From positions 1-22,480 of the forward strand of contig JASJBQ010000019.1 of the NCBI GenBank assembly GCA_030066455.1: a stretch of 22,480 bases of DNA, in the 5' to 3' direction. The stretch's first letter is position 1, and each line of letters opens with the position of its first letter. The notes beneath the pieces were generated by a model. It ran no database searches, was not told the DNA's origin, and saw only the letters and a program-made list of their open reading frames with translations. This document shows, in pieces, positions 14,769-22,480 of the stretch. The DNA is from Desulfobacterales bacterium (GTDB lineage: Bacteria; Desulfobacterota; Desulfobacteria; Desulfobacterales; UBA5852). A program made the position numbers and the translations under genes.

Positions 14769-16298
14769 TCAACCCTGCCCGGGGCCATCGACGATCAGGG
14801 GGCGATGGAGCATCTTCTCATAAAGGTCGATATAGTGACGTGCCGTGACGTCGTGGTTGAACATGGACTGGCCTTCCTGCATGATGCGACGGATCTGGTG
14901 ATCGCGCTCAGCCGCGGTACGGGCGTGAAATGCCATGGCCTGGTCGACGGCCCAGAAAAGCCCCTGGCTGTCGTAGATTTCGAATAAGAAGCCGTTGCCG
15001 CTGTCGTTCGCGACGTCGAGGTGGGTCACCGTGTCGTGGATGCCCCCGGTATTGTGGGCCACGGGCAGCGTGCCGTAGAGGGGGCCGATCATTTGGGGCA
15101 GCCCGCAGGGTTCAAACGATGACGGCATCAGGATAAAATCCGACGCCGCATAGGCCTGGCGCGAAAGGTCTTCATCGAAGTCGCAGACCGCCACCCGGTC
15201 GTAGATCCCGTGAAAGGAGACGATATCCTGGAAAACAGATTTGTATTTGCCGTTGGCCACGAAAACGATCTGCAGGTGCCGGTCCCAATATTTGGCCACG
15301 ACGCGATATAAGATTTCGGCCAGCAGTTGGCAGCCCTTCTGGACCGGATCGAGCCGGTGGGGCCAGAAAAACAGCGGGGCCCGGTCGTCCGCCAGGAGCC
15401 TTAGGGCGTCCTGGAGGTGACGTTTATTGGCCTGTTTGCCGGCGGCTTGGTCCTCGATGCCGTAGGTCTGCACCAGCGCCTCGTCGCGCCAGGGCTGATA
15501 GGAGGGATCCGGGGCGTTGAGGATGCCCGTGGCGCATTCGGCCCAGTATTTATTGGAAAGCTCCTGCTGCAGGGGCGGTTCCACGAATTGGTGGCGACCG
15601 TCTACGATTTCGGCGAGAAAGGTCGGGCTGACCGTATTGACGAAGTGGGCGGCGAATACACCGCTCACCAGGAAGTCCACCGGGATGGCGTGGCGGGTTT
15701 CCTCGTAGGCGACCGCCATATGCTGGTAGAAGAGATGCTGCCAGAAATAGGCCGCATCGATGCCGCGGTCTTCGATGTAGTCGAGTAAAACCCGGACCGT
15801 GTGGATGTTGTGAATCGTGAACAGGCAGGGAATACCCATCTGGCGGGCAGCCGCCGGGATAAGTCCGGTCATCCAGTCGTTGCAGTGAATCAGGTCGGGG
15901 CGCACATGGGGGAGGATATTGTTGATGATCTCGCGCTGAAAGGCCAGGGCCGCCTTGATGTTGTCGGACTCGTAATTGGAATAGACCGTGTCGAGGTAGA
16001 AAAATGCCCGGTCCTCGGCCAGGTGGATGCGCTCGTCGGGCATTTTGTCGCGAATACGGTGAAACTCCTTGCGGAGCACCGGTGACATGTGAGCCGAAAA
16101 AATCTCGCGGTAGTCCGGCATGGCCACGTGCACGTCGGCCCCCTGGTCGAAAAGCGCCCGGATCAGGGCGGCGGAAACATCCGCCAACCCACCGGCCTTG
16201 GCCGCCAGGTGGTTGGCCATGTTGCCCATGCCCTCTGGCAGGTGGGTCACTTCCGGTGTCACCACCAGAACGGTTGGATTCTTGTCGACGGCGGCCAT
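14769..16298 (-). CDS. glgA: Glycogen/starch synthase, GT5 family
   Basis: The 509-residue protein extends alpha-1,4-glucan chains from a nucleotide sugar. The donor-binding KAGGLADV (Lys34 onward) and the C-terminal EPCGLPQM (Glu396) are GT5 signatures, with HRLDPVQKG and NTGGIHDTV between or after them. Compared with E. coli GlgA, where the KTGGLADV motif follows the first strand closely, a stretch of a dozen or so residues (HLPEGMGNMANHLA) is inserted after VVTPEV. The family normally uses ADP-glucose, but no ADP-glucose pyrophosphorylase gene is here; UDP-glucose is a possible donor. AGGGGGA precedes the ATG. It lies 63 bases after the phosphorylase gene and 39 bases before the branching enzyme. 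Confidence 0.94.
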   Translation of the reverse strand: MAAVDKNPTVLVVTPEVTHLPEGMGNMANHLAAKAGGLADVSAALIRALFDQGADVHVAMPDYREIFSAHMSPVLRKEFHRIRDKMPDERIHLAEDRAFFYLDTVYSNYESDNIKAALAFQREIINNILPHVRPDLIHCNDWMTGLIPAAARQMGIPCLFTIHNIHTVRVLLDYIEDRGIDAAYFWQHLFYQHMAVAYEETRHAIPVDFLVSGVFAAHFVNTVSPTFLAEIVDGRHQFVEPPLQQELSNKYWAECATGILNAPDPSYQPWRDEALVQTYGIEDQAAGKQANKRHLQDALRLLADDRAPLFFWPHRLDPVQKGCQLLAEILYRVVAKYWDRHLQIVFVANGKYKSVFQDIVSFHGIYDRVAVCDFDEDLSRQAYAASDFILMPSSFEPCGLPQMIGPLYGTLPVAHNTGGIHDTVTHLDVANDSGNGFLFEIYDSQGLFWAVDQAMAFHARTAAERDHQIRRIMQEGQSMFNHDVTARHYIDLYEKMLHRPLIVDGPGQG

Positions 16299-16361
16299 GA
16301 GCGTCCCCCTGATTGGTGCTTACGTCGTGATTGGATGTTATCAGCAACCGGCCCCGGCGCG

Positions 16362-18908
16362 CTATGACCAGGAGATCAGCCCCGGTGAATAGCGGGTCCA
16401 GATGTCGCCTTTGGGCGTAACCCGGGCCGTGAACCCGTAGCGGCCGGCGGTGTTGCAGGGCAGTTGGCAGCCGTAGAGATAGCGTCCCGCGCTGAGTTCT
16501 TCCGTCACGGTCATTTTCTGGTGATAAGTAACGTCCAGTTGGTCGACGGAACGGGGGTGGCCATAGCAAAGTTCCACCTCCACCTCTTCGGGCTTGATTT
16601 CCCCCAGCCGGACCATGACGGTGATGTCGAGATTGTCGCCCACCCTGAGGGGGCTTTCGACCTGCGTGACCGGGAAATCGATGACGATTTTAGGCCACAG
16701 CTTGCGCAGGCGCGCGCTGTCACGGCTCATCCGTTGCGCCTTGGCGGCATCGTCGGCCAAAAGCCGGTGATAGTTTTCGGCCGCCGCCCGGTAAAAGAAC
16801 TGATTGTAATCGTTGACCATGCGCTGGGCGCTGAAACCCCGCATGGCCATTTTCATCGAGGCTTTCATCATTTTAAGCCAGCGCACTGGCAGGCCGCCGT
16901 TCTCACGTTCGTAGAAACAGGGAATGACCTCGTTTTCAAGCACGTTGTAGAGTGCCTGGGCCTCGATGCGATCCTGGTATTCGTAATCCTCGAACTCTTC
17001 TCCCCGGCCGATGCTCCAGCCGCAGTCATCGCTGTAGCCCTCGCACCACCAGCCGTCGAGGACGCTCAGGTTGAGCACCCCGTTGACGGCCGCTTTCATG
17101 CCCGAGGTGCCGCAGGCCTCGAACGGACGGCGCGGGTTGTTGAGCCATACGTCGGCGCCCTGAATCAGCCGGCGGGCCAGATGCATGTCGTAATCTTCGA
17201 TAAAGATGAAGCGATGCTGAATATTGGCGTTGCGGCCAAACGCCACCAGGCGCTTGATCAGCGCCTTGCCTTCGTCGTCCTGGGGGTGGGCCTTGCCGGC
17301 GAAGATAAACTGAACCGGCCGCTCGGGGTGATTGATCATGGCCTCCAGGCGCTCCGGGTCACTCAGCAGCAAGTCGGCACGCTTGTAGGTGGCGAAACGG
17401 CGCGCAAAGGCGATGGTCAGAACATCCTGATCGAGGACGTTTTCCACCGCTTTCATGACCTTGACCGTGGCGTTGCGCTGACGGTACTGCTTCGCCATCC
17501 GGCGCCGGCAGGTGCGGATCAGGCGGGCCCGGCTGGTTTCATGGGCGCGCCAGAGCTCCTCGTCGTAGATGTCGTCCAGCCGTTGGCTGGCGCTGGCTTG
17601 GCGGTTGACCAAATGCCAATCGGGTCCGATATAGCGCTCGAAAAGCAGGGTGTTTTCGGCCGACGTCCAAGTGGCGATATGCACACCGTTGGTCACATGG
17701 GTGATCGGCACCTCGTCCTCGTTGATTCCCGGCCAGAGATGGTGCCACATCCTGCGGGCGACCTTGCCGTGAAGCGCGCTCACCCCGTTGCAGTAGGCCG
17801 ACATGCGCTTGCCCAGGATAAACATCGAGAGCGGCGCGTCCGGGTCGGCCCCCTTGGGCTGGCCCCAGGCAATAATGGACTTCAATTCGGTTCCCAAGGG
17901 TTCGGCGAACGGTTCGAGGCAGGGGCCTGCGAGATCCACGGGAAAATCGTCGTGACCGGCGGCGACCGGTGTATGGGTTGTAAAAACCGTGGTCCGCGGG
18001 ACGATTTCCAGCGCGGTTTTGAGATCAACGCCGTGGGTTGCCACCAGGTGACGCAACCGCTCCAGGCTGGCGAAAGCGGAGTGGCCTTCATTCATATGCA
18101 CCACCCAGGGCACGCGTCCAAGGGCTTCCAGCGCCCGCATACCGCCGATGCCCAGGAGCAGCTCCTGGGTCAGGCGTCTCCGGCTGCCGCCCGAATAGAG
18201 CCGTGCGGTGATGTCGCGCAATTCCGGTTTGTTCTCGCGCACATTGGTATCCAGCAGGTAGAGCGGAATACACCCCACCGCAACCACCCACACCATAGCG
18301 TGAATCGGCCCCTCAGGGCCCTTCACGTGGACCATGATCTCCTCTCCCGAAGCCGTCCGGGCCCGCTTCACCGGCAGCATGTAGATGTCGTTTTCGGGGT
18401 AGGCTTCCTGCTGCTGCCCATCGTCGTTTAAAAATTGACGAAAATACCCTTGGCGATAGAAAAGCCCGACACCCGCCAGTGGCAGGTTGTGGTCCGAGGC
18501 GGCCTTGAGATGGTCCCCCGCCAGGATACCCAGCCCTCCCGAATACAGCGGAACGCTTTCGTGCAGGCCGAATTCCATCGAAAAATAGGCAATGGTCGCT
18601 TCGGACGTATAGGGGGGCGCGTAGGCCGGCGGGTTGGCCACCTGGCGGTCGAAATTTTCGCGAACGCGCTGCATGTGCGCCAGAAAGCTGGGATCGCGAG
18701 CCAATTCTTCAAGGCGATTCTGATGGACGCGCGTAGAGAAAAGAATCGGGTTGCCGTCGCATTCGTTCCACAGGCTCGGGTTGACACGGCGGAAGAGTTC
18801 GATGGCATCCCGCTGCCAGCACCACCACATGTTGCGGATCAGGGTTTCCAGGAAGGCCAGCGGCTCGGGGATGAAGGGAAAAACCTGAAAGGTTTGGATA
18901 TTGCGCAT
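16362..18908 (-). CDS. glgP: Alpha-glucan phosphorylase (GT35) with N-terminal DUF3417 domain
   Basis: The 848-residue protein releases glucose-1-phosphate from glycogen. The N-terminal region (IRNMWWCWQRDAIELFRRV) is the DUF3417 domain of the TIGR02094-type phosphorylases. The glucan-binding blocks follow: YFSMEFGLHESVPLYSGGLG, HMNEGHSAF, HTPVAAGHD, and GVHIATW. The PLP lysine is Lys605 in EACGTSGMKAAVNG. The last 120 residues form a beta-rich tail (LRVGDNLDITVMVRLGEI) seen in this longer bacterial and archaeal subfamily. GGAG lies eight bases before the ATG. It is followed by the synthase and branching enzyme on the same strand, so degradation and synthesis are encoded together. Confidence 0.95.
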   Translation of the reverse strand: MRNIQTFQVFPFIPEPLAFLETLIRNMWWCWQRDAIELFRRVNPSLWNECDGNPILFSTRVHQNRLEELARDPSFLAHMQRVRENFDRQVANPPAYAPPYTSEATIAYFSMEFGLHESVPLYSGGLGILAGDHLKAASDHNLPLAGVGLFYRQGYFRQFLNDDGQQQEAYPENDIYMLPVKRARTASGEEIMVHVKGPEGPIHAMVWVVAVGCIPLYLLDTNVRENKPELRDITARLYSGGSRRRLTQELLLGIGGMRALEALGRVPWVVHMNEGHSAFASLERLRHLVATHGVDLKTALEIVPRTTVFTTHTPVAAGHDDFPVDLAGPCLEPFAEPLGTELKSIIAWGQPKGADPDAPLSMFILGKRMSAYCNGVSALHGKVARRMWHHLWPGINEDEVPITHVTNGVHIATWTSAENTLLFERYIGPDWHLVNRQASASQRLDDIYDEELWRAHETSRARLIRTCRRRMAKQYRQRNATVKVMKAVENVLDQDVLTIAFARRFATYKRADLLLSDPERLEAMINHPERPVQFIFAGKAHPQDDEGKALIKRLVAFGRNANIQHRFIFIEDYDMHLARRLIQGADVWLNNPRRPFEACGTSGMKAAVNGVLNLSVLDGWWCEGYSDDCGWSIGRGEEFEDYEYQDRIEAQALYNVLENEVIPCFYERENGGLPVRWLKMMKASMKMAMRGFSAQRMVNDYNQFFYRAAAENYHRLLADDAAKAQRMSRDSARLRKLWPKIVIDFPVTQVESPLRVGDNLDITVMVRLGEIKPEEVEVELCYGHPRSVDQLDVTYHQKMTVTEELSAGRYLYGCQLPCNTAGRYGFTARVTPKGDIWTRYSPGLISWS

Positions 18909-19139
18909 TCAGCCGTCTCCATATGGTTATACGTTTTCAGGACCGCACGCCCGGTGGTCGCCCGTCGGCGGATCTCGACCAACAAAATCAGGCGTCGCAC
19001 CGAATAATAACCGTCCGGCGGGCGTTGGCAATCCTACCACTGATCTTGGGCCTTTGCCGGCAGCCGCCGGAGGCGTTCACCCGCATGGGCCCACCATCCC
19101 GGTCGCCGGGCGCTGACGCCCATCGCCCGGCGGCTGTCC
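18909..19139 (-). other. Intergenic region between UDP-glucose pyrophosphorylase and phosphorylase genes
   Basis: No gene is supported in these 231 bases. Close behind the pyrophosphorylase gene, GCCGGGCG (19105-19112) pairs with CGCCCGGC (19124-19131), a GC-rich hairpin without a T-tract that may act as a terminator or processing signal. The remainder is the leader of the phosphorylase gene; no clear promoter could be assigned. Confidence 0.4.
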
Positions 19140-20519
19140 TCAAAGCGTCAGGTCTGCGTTCAACAGGCTGCCGGCCGCGATCACCTTCTGGGTGGCGCCA
19201 GGGTTGTTCAGGCGGACCACGCCCTTGACGGTAACGGCTTTTTCGAATCGAATGTCGCCTCTGACGGTCAGTCGTTCGCAGGCTAGCAACGACGGCACGC
19301 CCTCAGGAAAACGGGCCTCGAACTGATCGATACGGCTGTAGAATTCGGGATCCAGACTGACCAGCGGGCCCTCGGCAACTTTGTCCGGGTTTATTTTCGG
19401 CATGTACTGGTTGTCGAGCAGATAACAATCGGAGCGCACCACGAGCAGGTCGTTGCATTTTTTTACCGGGAAAAACCGGGTGCGCGGTACGAGGACGGCC
19501 CGGGCCCCTTCGAACAGGCCGATGGCGGCGCCCATGGCGGATTCCAGCTGCAAGACCGGCGGGCTGTCGGGTTTTCGCGGATCGAGCGTCTTGGGGTTGA
19601 CGATCAAGGGCAGTTCGATGACCCCGTGCGTTTCGATCAGGGCTTTCATGTGCCGCAGATTAACCCAGAGATTGTTGGTGTTGAAAAAGGCGTAACGATC
19701 GATGTCGCCGCCGTCGCTGCCCTTGGGGAATTGGGCGGACTCGCGCAGAATTAATCCGCCGTCCATGCGGACGGCCAGGTGGCCGCCTTTGGCATCGGCC
19801 GGTGTACGCCGGGCCACCTCCATCATGAACGGGATATCGTTGGCCGCCATGTATCCCAGCAGCGCGGGGTCGAGGGTCGCGCCCATGTTGTCGGAGTTGC
19901 AGATCAGGGCATAGCGGCAGCCGTCCTCGATCAGGCGGTCCAGCGTCCCGGAGGTTTGAAAGGCCGTGTAAATGTCGCCGTGGCCCGGAGGATTCCACTC
20001 CAGGGCGGGGTCGCGCGACCATTCCGCCGGCTTGAAATCGTCCTTTGCGATTTTGGGAAATTTATTCTGAGTAAACGTCAGGGGCGGTGTATTGTGGGGG
20101 ATGGACGCCAGTGCCTCCAAAGTGGCGTCATGGGTGTTGAAACTGTTCATGAAGACCTGCCGAATGCCGCCGCATTCGGCCTGCCGTATAATGATGTCGA
20201 GAAAGGTCATCGAATCCCGCACCGGCAGAAGTGATTTGGGGCCCTGAAGGCCCATACTGGTGCCCAGGCCGCCATTGAGCGTAATCCGCACGGCCAGCGG
20301 CATGGCGCGCTGGCCCTCCTCGCGGCAGCGCGCCAGCTCTGCGGCCGCCACCACCTCATCCTCGGCAGGCGGGCGAATGTCATCGTCATGGATGACGCCG
20401 GTGGCCCCGTCGACAACCTTGCGATAATAGCCCTTGAAGGTTTCGATCACCATGTCGTCCAGGCCTTCGGCCCTCATTTTGGCTTCGAACGAATTTAGAT
20501 AAGGGTAACGGTGCGTCAT
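19140..20519 (-). CDS. UTP-glucose-1-phosphate uridylyltransferase, eukaryote-type UDPGP family
   Basis: The 459-residue protein makes UDP-glucose from UTP and glucose-1-phosphate. The nucleotide-binding loop is ITLNGGLGTSMGLQGPKSLL (about 79-98), of the eukaryotic UGPase type and unlike bacterial GalU (which has a GxGTRxxPxTK loop). Further family blocks are FMNSFNTH, NPPGHGDIY, ICNSDNMGA, GGHLAVR, NTNNLWVNL and RFFPVKKCNDLL, and a left-handed beta-helix-like C-terminus (LTVRGDIRFEKAVTVKGVV). GGGAG lies six bases before the ATG. It is upstream of the phosphorylase, synthase and branching enzyme genes on the same strand and could supply UDP-glucose for glycogen or cell-surface sugars. Confidence 0.95.
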   Translation of the reverse strand: MTHRYPYLNSFEAKMRAEGLDDMVIETFKGYYRKVVDGATGVIHDDDIRPPAEDEVVAAAELARCREEGQRAMPLAVRITLNGGLGTSMGLQGPKSLLPVRDSMTFLDIIIRQAECGGIRQVFMNSFNTHDATLEALASIPHNTPPLTFTQNKFPKIAKDDFKPAEWSRDPALEWNPPGHGDIYTAFQTSGTLDRLIEDGCRYALICNSDNMGATLDPALLGYMAANDIPFMMEVARRTPADAKGGHLAVRMDGGLILRESAQFPKGSDGGDIDRYAFFNTNNLWVNLRHMKALIETHGVIELPLIVNPKTLDPRKPDSPPVLQLESAMGAAIGLFEGARAVLVPRTRFFPVKKCNDLLVVRSDCYLLDNQYMPKINPDKVAEGPLVSLDPEFYSRIDQFEARFPEGVPSLLACERLTVRGDIRFEKAVTVKGVVRLNNPGATQKVIAAGSLLNADLTL

Positions 20520-20619
20520 AGAGACTCCCGATTCGATGGATGGGCAGGTCTTTTGGGGGCTGCACCCAGGGTGCGGAAGGCGTTTGACCCCGAGGTGTTT
20601 CCAATGAACGACATGTTGT

Positions 20620-20649
20620 CAGGCACCGGGCGCAGACGGCCGGTGCCTG
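20620..20649 (-). terminator. Perfect hairpin downstream of ilvE
   Basis: CAGGCACCGG (20620-20629) and CCGGTGCCTG (20640-20649) are perfect inverted copies around ten bases, beginning nine bases after the ilvE stop on the minus strand. No T-tract follows, so efficiency is uncertain. The rest of the 139-base gap is the leader of the pyrophosphorylase gene. Confidence 0.5.
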
Positions 20650-20658
20650 ATCTAGCCG

Positions 20659-21720
20659 CTACAGCGGCACGATCCACCCCATGGGGTCGTCGCTTTTTCC
20701 ATATTGGATCGCGGTGATGGCATCGAAAAGCTTTTGGGCCACGGGACCCACCTGGCCTGCGCCGATTTGCAGGACCTTCTCGCCGTAGCAGAGCTCGCCG
20801 ACAGGCGAGATCACCGCTGCCGTCCCCGACCCGAAGATTTCCTGCAGGTGGCCGGCCGTATGGGCACGGATGACGTCGTCGATGGTGATCTGCTGCTGCG
20901 AGACCCGGATCCCCCAGCTCGCCGCGAGCGCCAGGACCGAATCACGGGTAATGCCAGGCAGGATGCTGCCGTTCAGCGCCGGGGTGATCAGCTCATCGTC
21001 GATCACGAAGAAGATGTTCATGGAGCCCACTTCTTCGATGTTTTTCTGCTCGACACCGTCCAGCCAAAGGACTTGGGTGTAGCCGGCCTGGTGGGCCTTG
21101 TCTCCGGCCAGCAGGCTGGCGGCGTAGTTGCCCAGGGTCTTGGCCTCGCCGACCCCGCCGCGCACGGCGCGCACGTGCTCCTTGGTGACCATGATTTTGA
21201 TCGGATTGAAGCCCTCGGCGTAATAGGCGCCCACGGGCGAAAGGATGATGAAGAAGCGGTACGTGTGCGAGGCCCTTACCCCCAGAAAAGGATCCATGGC
21301 CAGAATGGTCGGGCGGATGTAGAGCGAGGTTTCCGGTGCCGCGGGCACCCATTCGCGCTCGGCCCGCAACAGGGCTTTCAGGGCGTCGAGCATGAACGCT
21401 TCGTCGAACAAGGGGATGCACAGCAGACGGCAGGAGTTGTTCAAACGCCTCATGTTCTCCTGGGGGCGAAAGAGCTGGATATTTCCGCTTGCCGTCCGAT
21501 AGGCCTTGAGGCCTTCGAAGACACCCTGCCCGTAGTGGAGAACCATGGTGGACGGATCCATCGTCAGGGGGCCATAGGGTTCGATGCGCGGGTTGTGCCA
21601 GCCCCGCTCGGGGTCGTAGTCCATATTGAACATGTGATCCGTGAAGATGGTGCCAAACCCCAGCTTGCTGTCGTCCGGTTTGGGCTTCAGTGATGCGGCC
21701 TTGGTGATGGCGATATCCAC
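20659..21720 (-). CDS. ilvE: Branched-chain amino acid aminotransferase
   Basis: Transfers the amino group between glutamate and leucine, isoleucine or valine keto acids, in the cytoplasm. The start is taken as GTG 21720-21718, with AGGAGG five bases before it, giving 353 residues; an in-frame ATG at 21777 has no such site. The length and N-terminus (GFGTIFTDHMFNMDY) match the long class IV BCAT type. The PLP lysine is Lys194 in EAKTLGNYAASL. Other family blocks are LHYGQGVFEGLKAYR, RPTILAMD, QVLWLDG, EVGSMNIFFV and EIFGSGTAAVISP. It precedes the UDP-glucose pyrophosphorylase gene by 139 bases with a hairpin between, so it is probably a separate unit. Confidence 0.95.
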   Translation of the reverse strand: MDIAITKAASLKPKPDDSKLGFGTIFTDHMFNMDYDPERGWHNPRIEPYGPLTMDPSTMVLHYGQGVFEGLKAYRTASGNIQLFRPQENMRRLNNSCRLLCIPLFDEAFMLDALKALLRAEREWVPAAPETSLYIRPTILAMDPFLGVRASHTYRFFIILSPVGAYYAEGFNPIKIMVTKEHVRAVRGGVGEAKTLGNYAASLLAGDKAHQAGYTQVLWLDGVEQKNIEEVGSMNIFFVIDDELITPALNGSILPGITRDSVLALAASWGIRVSQQQITIDDVIRAHTAGHLQEIFGSGTAAVISPVGELCYGEKVLQIGAGQVGPVAQKLFDAITAIQYGKSDDPMGWIVPL

Positions 21721-21801
21721 AACGTCCTCCTGTGCAGGTTTGGGGGTCTGACCCCCTCGGCTCGTGAGCGGGATCAAGGCCTCGCGGTTGGGGCCGCAGC
21801 G

Positions 21802-21833
21802 TTGACGCTTGCGTCAATCCGGCGGTTGCAACC
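21802..21833. promoter_or_regulatory. Two palindromes upstream of ilvE
   Basis: TTGACGC-TT-GCGTCAA (21802-21817) and GGTTGCAACC (21824-21833) are perfect inverted repeats lying 82-113 bases upstream of the ilvE start codon and next to the larger repeat. They have the size of transcription factor operators. No regulator can be named. Confidence 0.3.
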
Positions 21834-21985
21834 TTGACGGTCTCGTAAAAAGTCCGATATCGGCGTTACGCTTCATCCCTCGTCATTGCGGCGTACCGTA
21901 AGAACGCCTCACTCCTCGGGATTCGCAAGCCTTGATCTCAGACCTTTTACGAAACCGTCCGGCAAAAGACTTTTTACGAACGCAT
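21834..21985. repeat. Nested inverted repeat with GTAAAAAGTC ends, probable dispersed repeat
   Basis: GACGGTCTCGTAAAAAGTC (21836-21854) returns inverted at 21941-21959 with 17 of 19 bases matching, making a 124-bp palindrome. A second inverted copy of the TCGTAAAAAGTC core lies just beyond it (21968-21979), followed by CATCAA, which mirrors the starting TTGA. The interior has the further imperfect pair GGCGTTACG and CGTAAGAACGCC. No protein is encoded. It sits between ilvE and the divergent YkgJ-type gene. The remaining bases up to 22154 hold only a possible weak promoter (TTGACT at 22077-22082). Confidence 0.6.
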
Positions 21986-22154
21986 CAACCTTGAATCGGA
22001 AAATAAATTTCATAGCATGATGGTGGGTTAAATCAAGACCAATCCGGTACCGGCCGGGAAAATGAAGCGGGGGCGTTTGACTTGGGGATACTTTCCAGCT
22101 AATGAAGGGGCTCCCGAATTCCGGGCATATCAACATGGAGGATTAGCCGACCCG

Positions 22155-22480
22155 ATGACCGACAACGAACAAAAAGATGCCATGGCCCAGATCGCCCCGA
22201 ACCGCGTGGGCCTGAAAAGCCAATTCAAATTCAAATGCCACCCCGAAGTTTCCTGCTTCACAAAATGCTGCCGGGGTATCAACATCACCCTCACGCCCTA
22301 TGACATCATTCGCCTCAAAAACAGGCTGGGGTTGGCGTCCGAGGAGTTCCTGGCGATCTACACCGAACCCCACATCATGGAGAAAACCGATCTGCCCATC
22401 CTGACCCTCAAATTGCTCGACGACGAAGAGCAGTCCTGCCCCTTCGTACGCGAGGACGGCTGCATCGTCTACGAGGACCG
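22155..22480 (+). CDS. YkgJ-family cysteine cluster protein, N-terminal part (3' end outside window)
   Basis: The frame is open from ATG 22155 to the window edge, giving 108 residues. The signature is four cysteines spaced as C-x5-C-x3-CC (Cys28, Cys34, Cys38, Cys39: CHPEVSCFTKCCRG), followed by LTPYDIIRLKNRLG and later Cys95 and Cys103 (SCPFVREDGCIVYED). This matches the YkgJ / Fe-S-oxidoreductase-like zinc- or iron-chelating family, whose biochemical role is unknown. GGAGG lies 13 bases before the ATG, a rather long spacer; no other in-frame start is nearby. It is divergent from ilvE across 434 bases. Confidence 0.85.
   Translation, partial: MTDNEQKDAMAQIAPNRVGLKSQFKFKCHPEVSCFTKCCRGINITLTPYDIIRLKNRLGLASEEFLAIYTEPHIMEKTDLPILTLKLLDDEEQSCPFVREDGCIVYED

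Noticed and set aside
16464..18431. A 655-residue open frame on the plus strand
   Set aside because: Antisense shadow of the glucan phosphorylase, produced by high-GC codon bias; no domain is visible.
20704..21693. A 329-residue open frame on the plus strand
   Set aside because: Antisense shadow of ilvE.
1..22480. CRISPR array, tRNA, rRNA, prophage or transposase genes
   Set aside because: No regularly spaced direct repeats, cloverleaf segments or matching protein motifs were seen on either strand by eye.

Overview
The window reads as chromosomal DNA of a GC-rich, anaerobic deltaproteobacterium (Desulfobacterota, probably a Desulfosarcina/Desulfobacter-type sulfate reducer). This is an inference from gene content and protein flavour: a selenoprotein of the DsbA/FrnE type, an uncharacterised radical SAM enzyme, a YkgJ-type cysteine-cluster protein, and a glycogen cluster with eukaryote-like enzymes. 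No rRNA, tRNA, CRISPR array, transposase or phage gene was seen.

Layout. 1-1365 (+) is the C-terminal part of a UvrD/PcrA-type helicase. It converges on a minus-strand run (3450 to 1509) of proC, a short remnant of an ATC-hydrolase-like protein, a 64-residue membrane protein and a DsbA-family protein. The two convergent units are separated by one 146-bp palindrome that touches both stop codons. The DsbA-family gene contains an in-frame TGA exactly where the first cysteine of its CPWC active site should be, followed by a good bacterial SECIS-like hairpin. It is best read as a selenoprotein (UPWC) and not as a broken gene. 3692-6432 (+) is a two-gene unit of a thioredoxin-reductase-like flavoprotein and an M3 oligoendopeptidase that overlap by 4 bp. 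6656-7873 (+) is a radical SAM protein with its own terminator, and 8114-10036 (+) is dnaK. 10321-11278 (-) holds a small membrane protein and an HD-domain phosphohydrolase, divergent from a stand-alone cyclic-nucleotide-binding protein (11399-11878, +) and a secreted lytic transglycosylase (12063-12668, +).

12690-20519 (-) is a glycogen metabolism cluster. In transcription order it holds UDP-glucose pyrophosphorylase, alpha-glucan phosphorylase, GT5 glycogen synthase and a eukaryote-type branching enzyme. No ADP-glucose pyrophosphorylase (glgC) lies in the window, and the sugar-nucleotide enzyme present is the UDPGP type. Upstream of it on the same strand is ilvE, starting from a GTG. The 434-bp stretch between ilvE and the last gene holds several palindromes and a nested inverted repeat that looks like a dispersed repeat. 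The window ends inside a YkgJ-family cysteine-cluster protein (22155 onward, +).

The most notable item is the Sec-containing DsbA-family protein. Standard gene calling would cut it to a C-terminal fragment without its active site. Other leads are the glycogen module built around UDP-glucose, a TrxB-like flavoprotein that lacks the usual NADPH-binding signature, and the two repeat structures.
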